This document shows positions 17,715 to 26,321 of a stretch of DNA of 64,000 nt, piece by piece. The notes beneath the pieces are model-generated. The model was not told where the DNA came from. It searched no databases and saw only the letters and a list, made by a program, of their open reading frames with translations. Every line of letters begins with the position of its first letter. Position 1 is the stretch's first letter. Origin of the DNA: Shewanella hanedai (lineage in GTDB: Bacteria; Pseudomonadota; Gammaproteobacteria; Enterobacterales; Shewanellaceae); assembly GCF_007197645.1 (NCBI RefSeq), contig NZ_VKGK01000008.1, forward strand, positions 124,001 through 188,000, written 5' to 3'. A program made the position numbers and the translations under genes.

Positions 17715-20700
17715 ATGCAGTTAAAGGAAGAACTTTTACAACTGAGGGCTGAGCTCGATGAGTTACAGAGAAAGCAGGGAGATCAGCAGCAAAGTTTAGC
17801 GATACAGTTAAGTTTGATGAGCAATAAACTTGATAACCTAAGCCATCAAATAAAGACCTCTCCACTAGCGATTAATGAAACAGATGAGGCCAATGCACCT
17901 GCTGATGTCAATATGCAGCGTAGCAAAGACCAAGCTGATGTTGAAGCCGTTAAGCTGCCCAAATACTCCGAGAGAACATCCCAAGTCAGTATCGATCCTT
18001 GGACTGAGGCCGAACAGCCCCCACAACCACAACGTCATAACCAAAAAGCCAAAGTCAGTGCCAGTTCAGAATTGCTCAATCAGTTGAGTCAATCTGCAGG
18101 GCAACTTAATGCCAGTTTAAGCAGCCTCCTTGGCCCGTTCGCTGGGATCTTCAATCAGGTAAAATCTTTCTATCAGCACTATCAGGAAAAAGGGCAAGGT
18201 CCAGTCTTTCTGATGACGGTCGCCGGTATCATCACCTTAACCTTAGGTTTTGGTTACCTGTTGCAATATTCAATCAACAACTGGTTTTCTGAACTGGGAA
18301 AAGCCCTATTCGGCTTCGCGTCCGCCAATGCCTTTATCGCACTAGGTGCATTCATCTATAAAAAACGGCCAGGCATGCAGGACTTTGCCTCCGGTCTCAT
18401 CGGGCTAGGGCTAATACTCAATTTTTTAAGTACCTATTTTATCGGCCCCTATTTCGGCCTTATTCCCACAGGTATAAGCTTTATCTTGTTATTTCTAATC
18501 ACGTTAGCGGGGTTTGGAATATCGATGAAGTTTGAAACCAAAGTGGTGTCTATCATCAGTCTGATAGGCGGTTCGCTCGCACCAGTCATGTTAATCTCTG
18601 GCAGCCAAGCGCCCCTGCTTTACCTTCCTTACCTCTTGCTTATCGGTTGCTTTGCGTTAATACAGAGTCGAAAATTGAATTGGCCTCCGCTTATGGAAGT
18701 CACCAGCTTGCTCCATATCGCGTGTATTGAAGCCTTTATGCTCTACCAAGGACAAGCCTTTATCCACTTAGACTGGCAAGTCATCCTAGGTATAGTCTCA
18801 ATTTCAGGCAGTTTCTATCTCTATAGTTTTACCAGTATTTATTGGCTGTTCAAGACACAATCGAATGCCGTGGATAATAAGATAGAGCAAAGCAAACAAA
18901 GGCCGTTAACCTCACGGATCCTAGCGCTTCCTTTTGCGTTAATCGCACTGGTTTTAATGGCGACAAGTCAATTTACCCTTTATAACGGCGAAGTCTTTCT
19001 GCTAAACAGCCTGATATGCGCCGGTTTATTTATTGCTTTACGACAACACCAGCAGCTCAGGGGCATACTTTTAGTCTTTGCGGGTAGCTTTGCAGGTTTC
19101 GCCGCATTAAACCTAATCAGCCATGAGTACCTGGGACTGGCGCTGCTACTGGAAGGTTCGCTACTGCTCTGGCTAGGTGCAAAAGAGAAATTAACCTCAG
19201 TGCGTGCTGAAGCTTATGTACTGCTGACCTTAGGTCTCGCGCTCAATATTTATGGGCTAGCCGAAACAATCAACTTGAGTCGCTACAATTTAGACAGTTT
19301 CAGCTCCAATAGTTTTACGCTGATTCTACTGCTGCTGACGACAGCGACGCTTTACTCTTCAAGCCTCATCATGCACAAGTTTTTAAGACAAGAAGATAAC
19401 ACTTGGGGCTTAGTGTATGAGCAAAAAATATGGCGATTACTCAAAGAGTTGCTCAGTGTTGGCTATACCGTCACACTGATCTTTATTGCCGCGCTTATCA
19501 GCTATGAGCACAGCTTAAATACCTTACCCCTAATCAGCTTATTCCTGCTCTATTTAGCCGCAAAAGATAACCTTAGATTCACTGAGTTATTTGCTTGGCT
19601 GCTGATGATTCCGCTATTGATTATGATCGGATATGGCATACTTGATTCAGGCAGCTTTAGCCTTGGTCAGCAAGCGCTCTACGCAAAAATCGCCAGAATT
19701 GAAGTATTTGCCAGCTTAATGTTTGCTTACTACTGGTATAAACGCCATTTTGCCGATTCTAAACTGATCAAGTTTACCGCTCTAGTCCAGCTTGTTTGCT
19801 TCATCGCTCTGCCAGTTTTGTTCATCCCTAAGGTACTGAGAGATTTTGAGCATTACATTAGTATCGCTATCTGGGGAAGCTGTTTCATGAGTCTAATACT
19901 CGCCCGTATTATAAAACATAGGGCGCTAATATTAGAAGCAAAAGTACTCACCATAACCGCCATATTGATCACTGCGGCAAGCTGCTTAGATCAAAGATGG
20001 CAGGGGCTTATCGGATTAACCATCGGCGCGGTAATGATGTCAGGACTGCTTGTCCGATATCGTTCATTGGATAAAATTTCGCAACGAATATTCACATTCC
20101 AATGGCAACTCAGTCCCTTTTATTTCGGACTCATCACAGCGGTTATCATCCAGAGTTTTGTCGGTAATTGGGGAGTGGTGGCTGCCGTGTTGTCTGGCTA
20201 CTTTGTTTGGCTTGTCAGCTTAAAACCGCTACCTGAGGTACTGAAGTCAGGCGTCAGTTTAGCCTATGGATTAACCTTTATTTTCGGTATTGCACCGCTA
20301 CTGGTCCACGCGCAAACTTATACCGCATCCGGCACAGAAAATTTACTTTATTGTCTTGCCGAGGCTGTAAGTTTAGCGATACTCGGATGGCTGGTGTTGC
20401 AAAATGGTGCAGTGATTAGGGCGCATAAATCCAGTATATCTCTCGCTGTTTTACAGTGGGGATGGCACCTATTATTAGCACTCAGTTACCTGCTTTGGAG
20501 TTATCAACTCCCCACCGTTTTTGCAGCCCCTATTAGCGCCATTTTACTTGTCATACATGGGAGTTGGCTGATGTTTATTAGCTTGAAGCCTAAACAGGCG
20601 CAGATGGTCAAACTCGCAGGAATACTATTTGCCCTATCCTGCGCAAAAGTTATTTTTATTGATATGGCCACCTTCGAGGTAATACAAAAAGTGGTCGCCT

Positions 20701-20771
20701 TTATGGTAATTGGTGCCATATTACTGTGTGTTTCATATTTCTATCAGAAGGCCAGAAACAAAATAAGCTAA
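17715..20771 (+). CDS. DUF2339 multi-spanning membrane protein
   Basis: 1018 residues. The first 35 residues form a coiled coil (LKEELLQLRAELDELQRKQ), a polar linker follows to about 155, then more than twenty hydrophobic segments to the C-terminus. GPVFLMTVAGIITLTLGFGY begins the membrane part and matches the DUF2339 layout. The family has no established function. It has no partner genes and a poor ribosome-binding site, so the start is tentative. Confidence 0.75.
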   Translation: MQLKEELLQLRAELDELQRKQGDQQQSLAIQLSLMSNKLDNLSHQIKTSPLAINETDEANAPADVNMQRSKDQADVEAVKLPKYSERTSQVSIDPWTEAEQPPQPQRHNQKAKVSASSELLNQLSQSAGQLNASLSSLLGPFAGIFNQVKSFYQHYQEKGQGPVFLMTVAGIITLTLGFGYLLQYSINNWFSELGKALFGFASANAFIALGAFIYKKRPGMQDFASGLIGLGLILNFLSTYFIGPYFGLIPTGISFILLFLITLAGFGISMKFETKVVSIISLIGGSLAPVMLISGSQAPLLYLPYLLLIGCFALIQSRKLNWPPLMEVTSLLHIACIEAFMLYQGQAFIHLDWQVILGIVSISGSFYLYSFTSIYWLFKTQSNAVDNKIEQSKQRPLTSRILALPFALIALVLMATSQFTLYNGEVFLLNSLICAGLFIALRQHQQLRGILLVFAGSFAGFAALNLISHEYLGLALLLEGSLLLWLGAKEKLTSVRAEAYVLLTLGLALNIYGLAETINLSRYNLDSFSSNSFTLILLLLTTATLYSSSLIMHKFLRQEDNTWGLVYEQKIWRLLKELLSVGYTVTLIFIAALISYEHSLNTLPLISLFLLYLAAKDNLRFTELFAWLLMIPLLIMIGYGILDSGSFSLGQQALYAKIARIEVFASLMFAYYWYKRHFADSKLIKFTALVQLVCFIALPVLFIPKVLRDFEHYISIAIWGSCFMSLILARIIKHRALILEAKVLTITAILITAASCLDQRWQGLIGLTIGAVMMSGLLVRYRSLDKISQRIFTFQWQLSPFYFGLITAVIIQSFVGNWGVVAAVLSGYFVWLVSLKPLPEVLKSGVSLAYGLTFIFGIAPLLVHAQTYTASGTENLLYCLAEAVSLAILGWLVLQNGAVIRAHKSSISLAVLQWGWHLLLALSYLLWSYQLPTVFAAPISAILLVIHGSWLMFISLKPKQAQMVKLAGILFALSCAKVIFIDMATFEVIQKVVAFMVIGAILLCVSYFYQKARNKIS

Positions 20772-20827
20772 AATATTAAACCAAGCTTTTGGTTAATATT
20801 TAAATGAGTAATAAAATGGACAGACGC

Positions 20828-20857
20828 GGCTGTTTAAAATAAAACAGCCCTTTATTT
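20828..20857 (+). terminator. Intrinsic terminator after DUF2339 gene
   Basis: 8-bp stem GGCTGTTT/AAACAGCC followed by CTTTATTT. A second AT-rich inverted repeat directly after the stop codon (20772-20803) adds to it. Confidence 0.7.
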
Positions 20858-21253
20858 ACACTACTCGAATGTAATAGAAATGTTACTTACCCTCCCCTCA
20901 GTGAAAGCACACTAAAAGTGGCCAACTTTAGAGGGGGGACACCATGCTACTTTGTGCTTACACTCTTATCTAAAAAAGGCCTGAACCCTGTTAATTTAAA
21001 GGTGACTAGCCTTAAAAGTGATATTTAAATACACCTCTATTCACTCCCCGTATTCCATGCCTACATCACCTCTCTCTTAGTGTGCCTATTAGGACCACTT
21101 ATACATCAACGTTAAGCACAACTTCACCCCAAAGAGCTGTAAAGCAAAGAGTATTTTATGCTAAAAAACCAAATGTAGTACCCCTTTGCTACCACATTAA
21201 TCGACTAACGCATTACATTATCCCTTTTTCGTCATTGGAATTAGGCTGTCGTT
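20858..21253. other. Intergenic region with a G/C-rich inverted repeat
   Basis: No gene supported. CCCCTC near 20895 can pair with GAGGGG near 20932, enclosing an inner hairpin CACT/AGTG. It could be structured RNA or a decayed repeat. Confidence 0.35.
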
Positions 21254-21553
21254 ATGGGCGAACATATGATCTATTTGCTAGCTCGTTTCAAAGCACAAAG
21301 TGGTAAAGAAGATGCACTTCTTGTACTACTCGAAAGTGTTGTTATAGCAGCTAGGAATGAATTGGGTTGTGTTGAATATGAGCTTCATGAAGAGAATAAA
21401 AACAAAGGGCATTTCATTTTTATTAAGAAATTTGTTGATAGTGCTGCCTACGAAAAACATCAAAACACCATACACTTTAAACGCTTGATTAGGGAAATGA
21501 CCAACCTAATAACAACACCACCAGAAATCATAATGCTAACAAAACACCTATAA
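21254..21553 (+). CDS. Antibiotic biosynthesis monooxygenase (ABM) domain protein
   Basis: 99 residues, single ABM ferredoxin-like domain: MIYLLARFKAQSGKEDAL opens it, and NELGCVEYELHEENKNKGHF with FVDSAAYEKHQNTIHFKRL are the characteristic strand and helix. Such proteins include quinol monooxygenases like YgiN and small haem- or quinone-handling dimers. The start may be the ATG at 21254 or the one at 21266. No operon partner. Confidence 0.8.
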   Translation: MGEHMIYLLARFKAQSGKEDALLVLLESVVIAARNELGCVEYELHEENKNKGHFIFIKKFVDSAAYEKHQNTIHFKRLIREMTNLITTPPEIIMLTKHL

Positions 21554-21675
21554 ATACCCTCATGAAATTAACAATGGTTCCGATAAGATACCACCCTACC
21601 CATTCACTGACTATTAAGAATACAATTGCAGATACTTATTATATGTTTAAATTCATTGATTAAATCCATTCAGCT

Positions 21676-21972
21676 GTGGAGTTTAAATTATTTATTATGA
21701 GCAATCTTTTTTTCGATAGCCCTACTAGCCACTACTTGCCGATCCAGAAATCGATTAGAATTCAGGGTCACGTCACCAGTATTTCATTAGAAAAGCTCTT
21801 TTGGGATCTGTTAGATCAAATAGCAGAAAGCCAAGGAGTGAAGAGAAACCAATTTATAGCTAGCTTATATATTGAAGCGCTGAATCATCATGGTGATGTT
21901 AAAAACTTCACCTCACTGCTCAGGTCTGCCTGTGTTCAGCATATTTTGTCAGATAAGGCCGATAGTCAATAA
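21676..21972 (+). CDS. Ribbon-helix-helix domain protein
   Basis: 98 residues from the GTG; the ATG at 21697 (MSNLFFDSP) is an alternative with weak signals. KSIRIQGHVTSISLEKLFW, then QIAESQGVKRNQFIASLY and FTSLLRSACVQHIL fit the RHH_4-type ribbon-helix-helix family. These are small proteins assumed to bind DNA as dimers. Targets are unknown. It is convergent with the DUF3087-like gene. Confidence 0.65.
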   Translation: MEFKLFIMSNLFFDSPTSHYLPIQKSIRIQGHVTSISLEKLFWDLLDQIAESQGVKRNQFIASLYIEALNHHGDVKNFTSLLRSACVQHILSDKADSQ

Positions 21973-21997
21973 CCTCAGCCTTTCAGAGAATTCCTGA

Positions 21998-22534
21998 CTA
22001 GTTAAAATCCTTCAACATCTCATCATCAAACTGTTCCAGTGACACTGTCAAATTATGCTCGGCAATCGTGTGGTGCAGCTCAGTGATATCTTTCTCAACC
22101 TTGCTCATCGTCAAGGTGTTATTGTCTAGAAAATAGACCTGTTTTAAACTCTCGTAGTAGTAATTCAAGATAATCAGCGCATTGAGATCTTGGTTTTTTG
22201 CTGCCGCTTTAATGGCCTTAAGCCGACGATAGATGCGATTATGTAACGCCTTAAGTCGCCACACGTAGTAAACCTCTGTCATAAAAGGCGTATCTTTCAC
22301 GCGGATCATCACCATCACACAGATCACCGCAGCAAGAATGACACCTAACAAATTAAGATGAAAATTCCCTGTTGGTCCCTCCCCAGTAATCCCCTCACTG
22401 CCATTGCTTCCAAAAGCCGCAATCAACAGCGCACCAAATGCCAAAGATAGAACACTCAAGCCAATCACTAGAGCCACGCTCACAAGATTAAGGTGTTTCT
22501 TATATCGTTTTTTATCAATATCAATGAGTTTCAT
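21998..22534 (-). CDS. DUF3087-like inner-membrane protein
   Basis: 178 residues from the ATG at 22534, chosen over a TTG at 22549 because AAGG lies 8 bases upstream of it. MKLIDIDKKRYKKHLN is the typical opening of the DUF3087 family as I remember it. Two membrane segments follow (about residues 20-45 and 68-90), then a cytoplasmic helical tail with VWRLKALHNRIYRRLKAIKA. Function unknown. It is divergent from the MetJ-controlled carrier and shares its upstream region. Confidence 0.6.
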   Translation of the reverse strand: MKLIDIDKKRYKKHLNLVSVALVIGLSVLSLAFGALLIAAFGSNGSEGITGEGPTGNFHLNLLGVILAAVICVMVMIRVKDTPFMTEVYYVWRLKALHNRIYRRLKAIKAAAKNQDLNALIILNYYYESLKQVYFLDNNTLTMSKVEKDITELHHTIAEHNLTVSLEQFDDEMLKDFN

Positions 22535-22678
22535 AGCACTTACCTTCAAATAAGGTTCAACAGATCCTACGGATCATCTTTTTTGTGGGGGGTGATATGA
22601 TAACTCAACTGCGCGAGTAATAACGTCATTCGATCTCGGGATATTGATTAATTCGAGTTAAACACGATATAGCAGTAA

Positions 22679-22718
22679 AAACATCTAGACGTCTAAATTG
22701 ACAGACGTCTGTAAATCT
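22679..22718. promoter_or_regulatory. MetJ operator (met boxes)
   Basis: Two perfect 8-bp met boxes AGACGTCT occupy 22687-22694 and 22703-22710, exactly in phase and separated by one degenerate 8-bp unit. Flanking units AAACATCT and GTAAATCT match six and four of eight positions. MetJ binds such arrays cooperatively with S-adenosylmethionine. The site lies about 140 bases before the NhaC-type carrier start and a similar distance from the divergent gene. Confidence 0.85.
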
Positions 22719-22854
22719 CATATCCTCTCAACTATTGAGATGTACCATACTGCCAGTTTCATGATCCTAAAATGAATATGGCAGCATGTTCCATGCTAGG
22801 AGGGCGATGGGAACTTATGGTTCGATAGAGAATTACTGAGAAAGAGAGAACATT

Positions 22855-24216
22855 TTGACGACTTCAACAAACAATTCACCAAACAAAAATGTGGATACCC
22901 AAAGTATCCCACCTACAGCCTCCTTCTTGGCTCTAGTTCCATTATTCCTATTTTTAGCGCTATTTATCGGCGCTGGCGTGTACTTTCAGAGCCAAGGTGT
23001 CGATTTCGCTTTCTATCAACTTCCTAGTGTTGTCGCCATTTTACCTGCGATAATCTTTGCGCTTATCATCTCTAAGCAAAAATTAAATCAGAGCATAGAG
23101 ACCTTTATTGCCGGAATTGGCCACGCGAACATTATCGCCATGTGCCTTATCTATTTATTAGCTGGCGCCTTTGCTGCCGTCGCTAAAGCAACCGGTGGCG
23201 TAGATGCCACTGTCGCACTAGGCCTATCTTTGGTGCCATCTAACTTGCTACTTCCAGGCTTCTTTGTGATTGCGGCCTTTATTGCAACCGCGATGGGTAC
23301 CTCAATGGGCACCATTGCCGCTGTTGCTCCCATCGCTTTAGGTGTGGCTAACGAAGCACAAATCGAACTCGCCCTTATGGCAGGTGCGGTTATATCAGGT
23401 GCACTTTTTGGTGATAACCTTTCCATCATCTCTGACACGACGATTGCCGCAACCCGCACTCAAGGTTGTGAGATGAAAGATAAGTTCAAAGAGAACTTAA
23501 TCTTTGCCATTCCAGCATCCATCATCACGCTTATCGCCTTTACGTTAGCGGGCCAAGGGCAAGCTGAAGTTGCGACCCAAGAGATCGACTTCGTTAAAGT
23601 GATTCCTTACTTAACCATTCTAGTACTGGCAGTTTCGGGCTTAAACGTATTTGTAGTACTCACTATCGGCATACTACTCGCGGGCATTACTGGCCTATTC
23701 ACCATGGATTACGGTGTGATCCAGTTTGGTCAGGATATCTACGCAGGTTTTGGTAACATGCAGGAGATCTTTATTCTCTCTATGTTAGTCGGCGGTCTAG
23801 CAGCATTGATGCAACAACAAGGCGGACTTGCCTTTGTCAGTAAGCAGATAGAAAAACTGATCGCTAAATTCTCTAAAGCTAAAGGCGGCGCATCTACCCG
23901 AGCATCAGAACTGGGTATGGCGGGCATTGTTGCGATAACCAACACCTGTGTGGCTAACAACACAGTTTCTATTGTGGTAACAGGGGATATCGCTAAGGAG
24001 CTAGCAGAGAAGCACCAAGTCACGCCTAAGCGCGCTGCCAGTATCTTAGATATCTTCTCCTGTATTATTCAGGGTCTTATCCCCTACGGTGCTCAAGCCT
24101 TGCTGATAGCTTCAGTCTTTAGCCTTTCGCCATTAGAAGTGGTAACACACGCTTGGTACTGCATGATCTTAGCTGTCGTCGCTGTTGCGATTGTCATTTT
24201 CCGTAAACGAGTCTAA
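22855..24216 (+). CDS. NhaC-superfamily carrier, probable methionine transporter (MetT type)
   Basis: 453 residues, eleven or so membrane segments, TTG start after a weak GAGAG. ATAMGTSMGTIAAVAP and SGALFGDNLSIISDTTIAAT are the conserved NhaC-superfamily motifs. By sequence alone it would be called a Na+/H+ antiporter. The MetJ operator in its promoter points instead to methionine uptake: a MetT group of NhaC-like methionine transporters has been proposed from regulon comparisons. Substrate is therefore inferred from regulation. It is followed by a strong terminator and is monocistronic. Confidence 0.8.
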   Translation: MTTSTNNSPNKNVDTQSIPPTASFLALVPLFLFLALFIGAGVYFQSQGVDFAFYQLPSVVAILPAIIFALIISKQKLNQSIETFIAGIGHANIIAMCLIYLLAGAFAAVAKATGGVDATVALGLSLVPSNLLLPGFFVIAAFIATAMGTSMGTIAAVAPIALGVANEAQIELALMAGAVISGALFGDNLSIISDTTIAATRTQGCEMKDKFKENLIFAIPASIITLIAFTLAGQGQAEVATQEIDFVKVIPYLTILVLAVSGLNVFVVLTIGILLAGITGLFTMDYGVIQFGQDIYAGFGNMQEIFILSMLVGGLAALMQQQGGLAFVSKQIEKLIAKFSKAKGGASTRASELGMAGIVAITNTCVANNTVSIVVTGDIAKELAEKHQVTPKRAASILDIFSCIIQGLIPYGAQALLIASVFSLSPLEVVTHAWYCMILAVVAVAIVIFRKRV

Positions 24217-24250
24217 GCCACAATACTGAAAATCCCCTTTGATTTGATAA

Positions 24251-24280
24251 GGGAGTGCAGATATCTGCACTCCCTTTTTA
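24251..24280 (+). terminator. Intrinsic terminator of the NhaC-type carrier
   Basis: Perfect 12-bp palindromic arm GGGAGTGCAGAT/ATCTGCACTCCC followed by five T, 34 bases after the stop codon. Confidence 0.9.
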
Positions 24281-24499
24281 TTTGCTCCGCATTTCCTCTC
24301 AATAAACAGCAATATATTTGCTAACAATTAAATGCAGATTATCACTCCGATCCTATTGAGAATTTATAGGGCTTAGGGCAAGTTAATATGAGCAAGAGAG
24401 TTTGCATTTGATAAGGAGATCTAATAATGAGGCTAAGTCCTCGTTTAATTTAGCGGTGCTATAAAGCCACGCTTTAATCCCTTATAAAAGTGAACTAAA

Positions 24500-25192
24500 A
24501 TGTCACAAGAACAAGAGCTTGATATGCATTCCCCACGTTATGACCTTCATAGATTAGTGGTGTTAATGATCCTAACCGGCGCGTTTGTCTCCGCCATCGG
24601 AATCGTTATTTCAGTCTGGGCCAAATACCAAGTTATCGGTCCAGAGGTGTTCCTCAGACGAGCTGATTTCTTAGGTGATTATATTCACTCCCCCCTCGCC
24701 TATATCTACAACTTTTCATTAGTCATCGCAGGATCCTGCATCTTGCTCTCTATGTATGGCCTATTCAAACTCAAGCTGGGATACTACAGCCATTATATTG
24801 CTGCTGCTGGCTCCTGGGTCGGCCTGTCTATCATCCTTGTCGGTGTGTTCCCCATCAACTATCTCGATGAACACCGTCTAGTGTCCACCAGCTTTCTTGT
24901 TGGTACCTTTGTGCTTTTCCTGCTCGCTAATATCATGCGATTCATCCATAAAGACGTGTGTTCTAACACAATGTTTATAGTCAGTATTTTGGGGTTTATC
25001 AGTGCGGCAGGCTTACTCTATCAACTTGATTGGCAAACATTAGATTTTTTCCCGTGTAATCATCTGCATACAAGATTCTGTTGGGTAGCGTTCAACATGT
25101 GGTTTCAAACAAGTATCACCATGCTGTGGTGCGTGATCCTAGCGTTAACAATCAGAAAGCTGGCTAATGACACCAAGCTCACGATGACGTAA
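24500..25192 (+). CDS. DUF998 family membrane protein
   Basis: 230 residues with six predicted membrane segments. The stretch SIILVGVFPINYLDEHRL, a loop with Pro-Ile-Asn and a following His, is the conserved DUF998 core. Family function is unknown. The gap before it holds no clear promoter; an AAGGAGA with a nine-codon open frame at 24427-24453 lies there and is probably chance. Confidence 0.65.
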   Translation: MSQEQELDMHSPRYDLHRLVVLMILTGAFVSAIGIVISVWAKYQVIGPEVFLRRADFLGDYIHSPLAYIYNFSLVIAGSCILLSMYGLFKLKLGYYSHYIAAAGSWVGLSIILVGVFPINYLDEHRLVSTSFLVGTFVLFLLANIMRFIHKDVCSNTMFIVSILGFISAAGLLYQLDWQTLDFFPCNHLHTRFCWVAFNMWFQTSITMLWCVILALTIRKLANDTKLTMT

Positions 25193-25258
25193 GCGAGTTA
25201 TGGCGTAAATAATGGTAAACTGCCCCCAGTCAGCCTTATATGTGTATCCCAAAAAGAG

Positions 25259-25996
25259 ATGGAACAAGATCCCACCAGAATGCGTCTGGCCAAATATTTA
25301 GCGCTAACCGGATTGTGCTCCCGAAGAGCCGCGACACGTTATATCCGCGATGGCCAGATAACCTTAGATGGCCGCTTAGCCAATCACATCGACACTGTCA
25401 CACTAGCCAATTCATCAGAGACTGCATCTTGCCTTGAAATGCTCACCTTCGAAGGTCAGCCCATCGCTGGCGTAGAGATGAAACAGTACAGGGTCTTACA
25501 CAAGGCCGTGGGAACCGATTCACGCTTGCTCATCGACGATCCAGCCAGCTTGTTGCACCTTCTGCCATCAACACCAAGACTTTACCCCGTCGGCCGCTTA
25601 GATAAAGATTCTCGGGGTTTGCTCCTGCTTACCAACGATGGCGAACTGACTCAAACACTCATGCATCCGGATTTTGGTCACAGCAAAATTTATCATGTCA
25701 GGGTCGACAGAGCCTTTGGTGATGATTTCCTTCAGTTAATGGCACAAGGCGTGAGTTACCGCGATGTCACCACGAACCCATGCTCGATGACACGATTAGC
25801 TGACGATCAATTTGAGATCACCTTGACTCAAGGATTAAATCGGCAAATCCGGCGTATGTCTCAAGCGCTGGGATTTAAGGTGGTTGACCTTAAGCGAGTA
25901 CAGCTGCAAACACTGGCACTGGGGGCGTTAAATGAAGGCGAGATGCGAGCGTTAACCATTGAAGAGGTCGCAGCACTAAAAGGCAAAGTAGACTGA
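25259..25996 (+). CDS. Pseudouridine synthase, RsuA/RluB/E/F family
   Basis: 245 residues. An N-terminal S4 RNA-binding domain (RLAKYLALTGLCSRRAATRY) is followed by the catalytic domain with GRLDKDSRGLLLLTNDGEL, whose Asp115 is the nucleophile. LTQGLNRQIRRMSQALGF is the family's C-terminal motif. It isomerises a specific uridine in rRNA or tRNA; domain order and motifs most resemble RluF, but the site cannot be fixed from sequence. Standalone gene. Confidence 0.85.
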   Translation: MEQDPTRMRLAKYLALTGLCSRRAATRYIRDGQITLDGRLANHIDTVTLANSSETASCLEMLTFEGQPIAGVEMKQYRVLHKAVGTDSRLLIDDPASLLHLLPSTPRLYPVGRLDKDSRGLLLLTNDGELTQTLMHPDFGHSKIYHVRVDRAFGDDFLQLMAQGVSYRDVTTNPCSMTRLADDQFEITLTQGLNRQIRRMSQALGFKVVDLKRVQLQTLALGALNEGEMRALTIEEVAALKGKVD

Positions 25997-26112
25997 CTTT
26001 CAATATCCAGCCTTACCTTCATTAGCCATCCTAAACTTCAATTGCCACCTCCGACCTTCAGATAGTCACTCTGGACTTCAATTGTCATCCTGAACTTGTT
26101 TCAGGATCCAGT
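25997..26112 (+). repeat. Degenerate tandem repeat ending in a REP-like hairpin
   Basis: About five imperfect units of roughly 20 bases related to ACTTCAATTGTCATCCTGA follow each other. The last runs into a hairpin repeat at 26084-26112 whose arms TCCTGAA/TTCAGGA flank a short loop. Related hairpins occur at 39137-39165 (inverted) and 39189-39217. The rest of the gap to 26321 holds no gene. Confidence 0.6.
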
Positions 26113-26321
26113 GTGCGCACTCCTCGATAACCCTTCCGCTTTATCAAAAAATGCCTATTTCAACCTTTTCACCATCCGCCTCAGTTTAAATTCTATTATA
26201 AGGTTCATAAAAACAATGACCTGAACCCATTAGGTCATTTTTACCCTATACCGTCAGTTTCAGCGGTGCTAAAAATACCCCATATCTAAAAAGGAGCATG
26301 TTCGCTCACAAGGAGAATACA

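Noticed and set aside
21082..21306. Plus-strand 74-codon frame before the ABM gene
   Set aside because: It overlaps the well-supported ABM gene in another frame, has no ribosome-binding site and no recognisable motif.
24427..24453. Nine-codon frame with AAGGAGA upstream (MRLSPRLI)
   Set aside because: Too short, no conserved residues such as a run of regulatory codons, and no attenuator hairpin linked to the next gene.
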